Positions 51,701 to 57,700 of a DNA stretch of 61,458 nucleotides are shown one piece after another; positions within the stretch are counted from its first letter, which is position 1, and each line of letters starts with the position of its first letter. Location of the stretch: positions 1 through 61,458 of the forward strand of contig CAZOKZ010000022.1 of the NCBI GenBank assembly GCA_964580585.1. The letters are read 5' to 3'. The stretch is from CAZOKZ01 sp964580585 (lineage in GTDB: Bacteria; Sumerlaeota; Sumerlaeia; SLMS01; JAHLLQ01). The notes below the pieces were generated by a model. That model did no database searches and was not told where the DNA came from. It saw only the letters and a list, made by a program, of their open reading frames with translations. The position numbers and the translations under genes were made by a program.

Positions 51701-54700
51701 ACAAGCCGACGGCGGATATTATCTATACGCCGCTGAGCCCGCTTCCGAATGGAACTTACCGATTGCTGCTCGATCCGTCGTTGCTTCGGACGACGGACGG
51801 GAACCGGTTGAATCTTTTTGACGAAAGCGGAAAAATGACATGTTTGTCGGGTGGTGAGTTTGTTTCCGTGCCGCTGCCGAGTCCATCGAGCAAGCGAAGC
51901 AGTGCCAAGGACTACCGCGAATTTTCATTCGGCACCGATTGGCAGGAAATCCCCGATTTGAGTTACGACACATCCGGCTTTGTGCAAGTCAACGCGAGCG
52001 CGGGCACGCGAAAGCTGTGGCTTCAAGCGTATGATGAAGACACGCAGGATTTTGAAGCGACGGTTTACGTGGATGATATTGCCCTGAATGCGAATTCCTA
52101 TGTGGGCTTTGTGTTTGAAGATAGCGTGTCGGGCAGCGGACTGACCCAGGTCGCGATGTCTTCGACCAAGCGTGTTTTTAATCATCCTGGCAGCGGTGAA
52201 TATTACGAGCAATCGGGTAGCGTGGAGGGCAGCGTGACGGCGTTGCGCCTGCGCAGCATTGGGAACTCGATCGTATTCGAGTACAAAACGAGTAGCGGTT
52301 GGGCCGTGGCGCTCAATTATGGCCGTGGAAAATCCTATCAGCAAAACGGGCGAGGCAAAGTCGGCCTCTACGTGCAAAATGCGAACGTAACGCTGCTCGA
52401 CGCGATTGCCGCGCGTTCGGTGTTTGCTTCTTATGTTACCATCGATCGCCAGGGCGGCGTGAGTTTCGAGGACGTGGCGGAGACGGAAACGCTTCTCGCA
52501 TGGCCGCAGTCCGATGACGATCCTTCGATCTACGGTGAAGACTATAACGATAGCTTTGGCGTGGCGTGGGGCGATGCGAACGGCGACGGTTACGATGATA
52601 TTTATCTGACGCGCGAACGCAACATGGGCGTGCTGCTCATCAACGATGGACCGGCTGCTGGGTTTACGTTTACCAAGCAATCGACCGCGATGAATCTGCA
52701 TCGCAATCCGTTCATGCAATACGTCGATGCGTGGGATGGAAAGCTGGGCTTGAGCGAGGAAGAGCAAGCCGCGATCGATCAAATCAAGGGACAATTTGGT
52801 TCCTTGATGCAGGGGGCAGCCTGGGGCGATGTGAATAACGACGGACGGGACGATCTGGCGCTGACGGACTTCTACATTCCTTCAACGGTAAGTACGTTCG
52901 ATTCGCTCAGCAGCAAGTTCAAACTGGCCGAGGGACACGCGTTGATCCATCCGTTCTATGACGATTGGAAATGGCCAGGTGGTAAACTGGCTCCCCCAGA
53001 TATCGTTTCGAGTGGAAACAATCATCCCCCCGTGGTCGTAGTAACGGAACCAATACTGATCCAGGGCGAGACGTTGATCGTCCATGATCCGATTGTAACT
53101 TTCAAAGGTTACAACGTCGATTACGACAACGATCCAATCGAATACTTTGAGTTTTATATCGAATATATGAACTATCCGAATGGTGTTGCCTTTATTGGAG
53201 ATCAAAAAGCGATCCGAAACGGTAATTGGGAATTTAGTATTGATCTGTCCAAAAAGCCCAACACTTCGTTGAATTATATTATGTGGGCAAACGATTCGTC
53301 TTTTGTATCAGGTGGCGTCGAGGGATACATCAAGTACGTTCCGGAAACATCGGGCGGCGTGCAGTTCGCTGCGGACAACGACAATGACGTTCAACTGAAT
53401 CCGGCTGGAAATAATTTACAAACGGTCACGCAGGAGTTCGAGCTTTCGAACTTCGATCTGCTGCTGCAATACGGTTACGGGGCGCGTGTTCCCGTTTGGG
53501 TGGATCAGGATTTGGACGGCGATCTGGATTTGTTCGTGCCGTTCACGCGACGTAACTTCAACGTGGAAGATGCGCCGGATGCGATGTCCGATTACGTGTT
53601 CGAAAACCAGGGACAGGCGTTTGGGCATTCGCTGTTGGATTTAACGCAGGCGACGGGTGACACATCGAAGTGGAAAAGCAGTCCGTTCCCGTATGGTCTG
53701 AATCCGGATCATCGCTCCAGCCAAGGCCTTTGGGGCGACTTCGATAACGATGGCGACCTGGATTATTACGCGGTCAACAGCGACGCGAATGTGGATGAAG
53801 ACGAACAGGGCGTTTTCTGGTTCCCGAAATTTACGCCCGATCAAAATGCCAGCAAGAACCTGTTTTATATTAACCAGCACTTCAACTCGATCATGGGGAC
53901 GCCCAATCCCGCGCCGTATGCGGAAAGCGATCTCTACGGCGCCAATACCATCCGCCGTGCGAACTTCATTCGTCCGCAATTTGCGTTGGGCGCTAACAGC
54001 TATCCCGACAATGTAAATCAAGGCTACTTGTCGCGCGCGGCCAGTTGGGGCGACTTCGACAACGACGGCGATCTGGACCTCGTGGTGATCAATAACTTCG
54101 ATTGGACGCTCGATTCCACGATCACGGCGCCTCCGGCGATATATCTGAACACGCTCAATGAACGCGCAAATTATTACGACGACGAACAGGACCGCGTGCT
54201 GTACGGCGGTACTTCGCTGCTGACGACACAAGACCTCGAATCGTCCTCGCCTTCGCTGTTTGTCAACGTGACGGACAGGGTTTTGGGTACGGGGTACGAG
54301 CGTTTGATTCCCAAGTGGGAACGTGCGTTCAGCGTGAGCTGGGTGGATTACGACAACGACGGCTGGCTCGATTTGTTTGTCGGCGTGGCGACCGGTGAAA
54401 ACCATCTGCTGCGCAATCGAGGCGGCACACCGCAAATTATCAAGAACGGAACCGACATCAGCTCGCAGGACGTTGTATTGCGGCGTTTCCTGAGCAAGGT
54501 TCCCATGCAAAGCGGCGCCGAGGACGCGATTCTCGATTCGGATTCGCCTGTAAACCGTAATGACGTGCTCGTTTACGGCGCGGCCTGGGCCGATTACGAC
54601 ATGGATGGCGACGTGGATCTTTACATTACGGGCAACGGCGATTCTTCCGTAGCGAAAAATCAGCTCCTGCGCAACCGCGCGCGTCAACTCGACGCTTCCG

Positions 54701-57700
54701 ATCCGAACAACCTGACTTCGACGTTCGGCGAATCGGTCAACGGCGCGTTGCGCTTGAATTTGATTGGCGGCATGACGAAGGAGTCGCCGTCGAACGGCAG
54801 CCTCGCGAACCGCTCGGCCGTGGGCGCGCGCGTGTTTGTGTACGCCGATCTCAACCACGACGGCGCGATCGATCCCAACGGTGAAATCATAACGCGCGAA
54901 GTATCGGCAAGCGCCGAAGGACACAATCAGCACAGCCGCGCGCTCGAGTTTGGTCTCGGAACAATCGATACCATCGATAAGATTGAAATCTATTGGCCGT
55001 CGGTCGGCACAAGCAGTTATCAGAAGATCGAAAACGTGCCGGTGCCCGACAACGGATTCCTCAACCTGACCGTTCACCAAGGCCAGGATCAGGACATGCA
55101 ATACGCCACGGTGCTCGATACGACGAGCACCGATATGGGCGAAGTATTGATTGGTCAGACCTCGCGTTATGTGGACAACGATTCGAAGAAAGGTTCAGTG
55201 TCGTTTACCGTCACCGATTCCACCAACCTGCAATCGGGCCATCAGTTCCTGCCCTACAGCGTGACGGTGAGCGTTGAAGAGCCGTTCGGGCTTTCTCTCG
55301 ATCCGAATGGACGCGCGCTCAACAACCTGACGCTCGACATGAGCGAGCTCGATCAAGCGCACACGGTTTACGTCAGCTTCACTCCGCAGGACACGGGCAG
55401 CGCGGCGGAATGGGTGTCGTTTACCAGCAGCGTTTCGCCCGTGCCGCTCTCCCCATCCATCACAGTGACGGGAACCGGCGTTCGCGACAGCGACGGCGAC
55501 GGCATTGAAGACGGGCTCGACAGCGACGACGACAATGACGGACTTTCCGACTCGTACGAAGACCCCGATGGCGAAAATCCTGAAGTTACGCTCTCCACCG
55601 ACGTGGACGGCAACGGCATCACCGATGTTGTCGAAGATTTGATCAACCAAGAAGTTCGATTCAACTTCCACGCGGACGGCATTTTTGCCGCGAACCAGAT
55701 CCAAGCGACGCATGACCGACCGCTCGCGCCCGACGGATTTATTCCTGTAACGCTGGCAGATAGCGCTGCGCTCGTGTGGTCACAAAGCGATAATCTAATC
55801 ACCGGCCAGGAAAACTGCGACGAAAGCTTCCCGCTCCGCCCCGTCAAAGGCACGTGGATTGAACTCAATCAAACCGCTTCGCAAACCACCACACTGAGCC
55901 TGCAACCCGGCATCCTGTCGGCGCAGGAAGAAGTGCGCACCGACAAAGGCTCCACCGTCCTCCTCCCCAAACGCTACCTCCTGCGCGCCGTTGTCAGCGG
56001 GTTTGCCAACGAAACAGAAGTTCAAGAGAAAATACTATTCAATGGGAATAGTATTTATAGTGTACTCAAACAACCGCAAGTGAGAGAGTTAGGACTGGTC
56101 GAGACAACGCCCAACAATTTTGAGTCGCTTTGGGAAGTCACCGGCTGGATCATCATGGCCTCTCCAAGTAATGACACACCTCTGCTTTCAATGATGGGCA
56201 AACGCCGCGTGCACGCGCTTTCGCTCAGCGAGCAGGTCTCCGTTTCCGTCAACTTCCAACCCAGCGATCTGACGGATGTTGATGGTGTTCAAAAAGTGCC
56301 GTCTGGCTACGTTGCGTCCACGGAACCATTGAATAGCCAGGATATTTTCTCTCAACATAATGAGAGACCCTATCGCTGGTATGGCTGGGACTATTCCGCC
56401 TACCTTGACGGCGACATAGAGGATTCCAATAATCCATCAATCGACAATACCTGGATTGAAAATACGGGGACAACGGGTCGCGGCTGGAATATCCGGCTTC
56501 CTGAAGGCGTATACAACGTCACCGTGAAAGCCCAAACACATTGGGTTGTAGGCCGTAGCGCAAGCGACACGGGAACACTTGTCGAAGTGCGAAGCGGCAC
56601 TTCCTCAGCCGAGGTATTGAAACTCACCGATTCCGAATACATTAATGAGAACTGGGGCCCGGTCGTAACCGGCAGCGCACAAATACGTATCGAACCGCAC
56701 AAAATCCTAAATAATGTGGGCGCCTCAACCGGCTTGCTCTCCATCAAACTCGCACCCCAGGCCCGTATTTACTGGGTGCAAATCCGACCAGAAATCACGT
56801 ACGCACTCAATATGCAGCCCGCCGCCGACGAGCAGGGCTACGTGCTGCGTCCGCCTGCAGGCATGACGCCCATCGATATTTGCCAGTCTTACAATAGTGG
56901 CATATATGGTTGGGACAGTGAGTATTGCAACGAGGTCGGAGATTCGTTCGATCCGAGCCATTTGGATACCGAGTACGTTGCCTCCAGCAATTTAGGCCAC
57001 GTGGCACGTAACACATTCTTGCGAGTAGGTTCCAACCTTCAGGCAACGCTGAACCTCAACCTACGTACCGGTAACCACCGCGTTTGGGCGGGAGTAGGTA
57101 ATCCGAGCACCGGTAGTCTTCATACTGTTGACTTGAAGCAGGACGATGATCCCTTGGTATCGATTTTTGCTGACCTTGGGTATGTTAGAACCGAGGGAGC
57201 TGATCGTTGGCGGACCGATCGTGGTGATTGGACTGTCGCGCCCTTCAACCAGTTGCGGAGCACGATGCAAGTGGTTGCTGGCGACACCGCCTACAGCAAC
57301 ACAACCGCTCTTCAATGGGTTGTCGTGGCGTTCAACGACATCGATAGCGACGAAGACGGTTTACTCGATTCGCTCGAACAACGGATATTTACGAACCCGC
57401 TAGAATACGACACCGACGAAGACGGCTTGGGTGACTTTGAGGAAGTCGCATTTATGGACGAAAATCACGCCATCTTTGAAACCTTCATTGGCATCGTAAT
57501 GGATGATCCTCTTACAACAAATGGAAATTACTACGATTTCCTGGGTTACGCCGCGCTTGATCGCGACATGGATGACGACGGGCTGCTTGACGGAGAAGAA
57601 GGTCTCGATGATGCTGACTACGACGGTATCCCCAACGCCATCGACTACGATTCCGACCATGACGGTTTGCTCGATAGTCTCGAAGCTGGTGTTCATTTGG

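Noticed and set aside
42028..55101. Long Arg-rich minus-strand frames (for example 42028-43455, 44023-45111, 53641-55101)
   Set aside because: They are antisense shadows of the GC-rich giant gene with no start signals or domain features.
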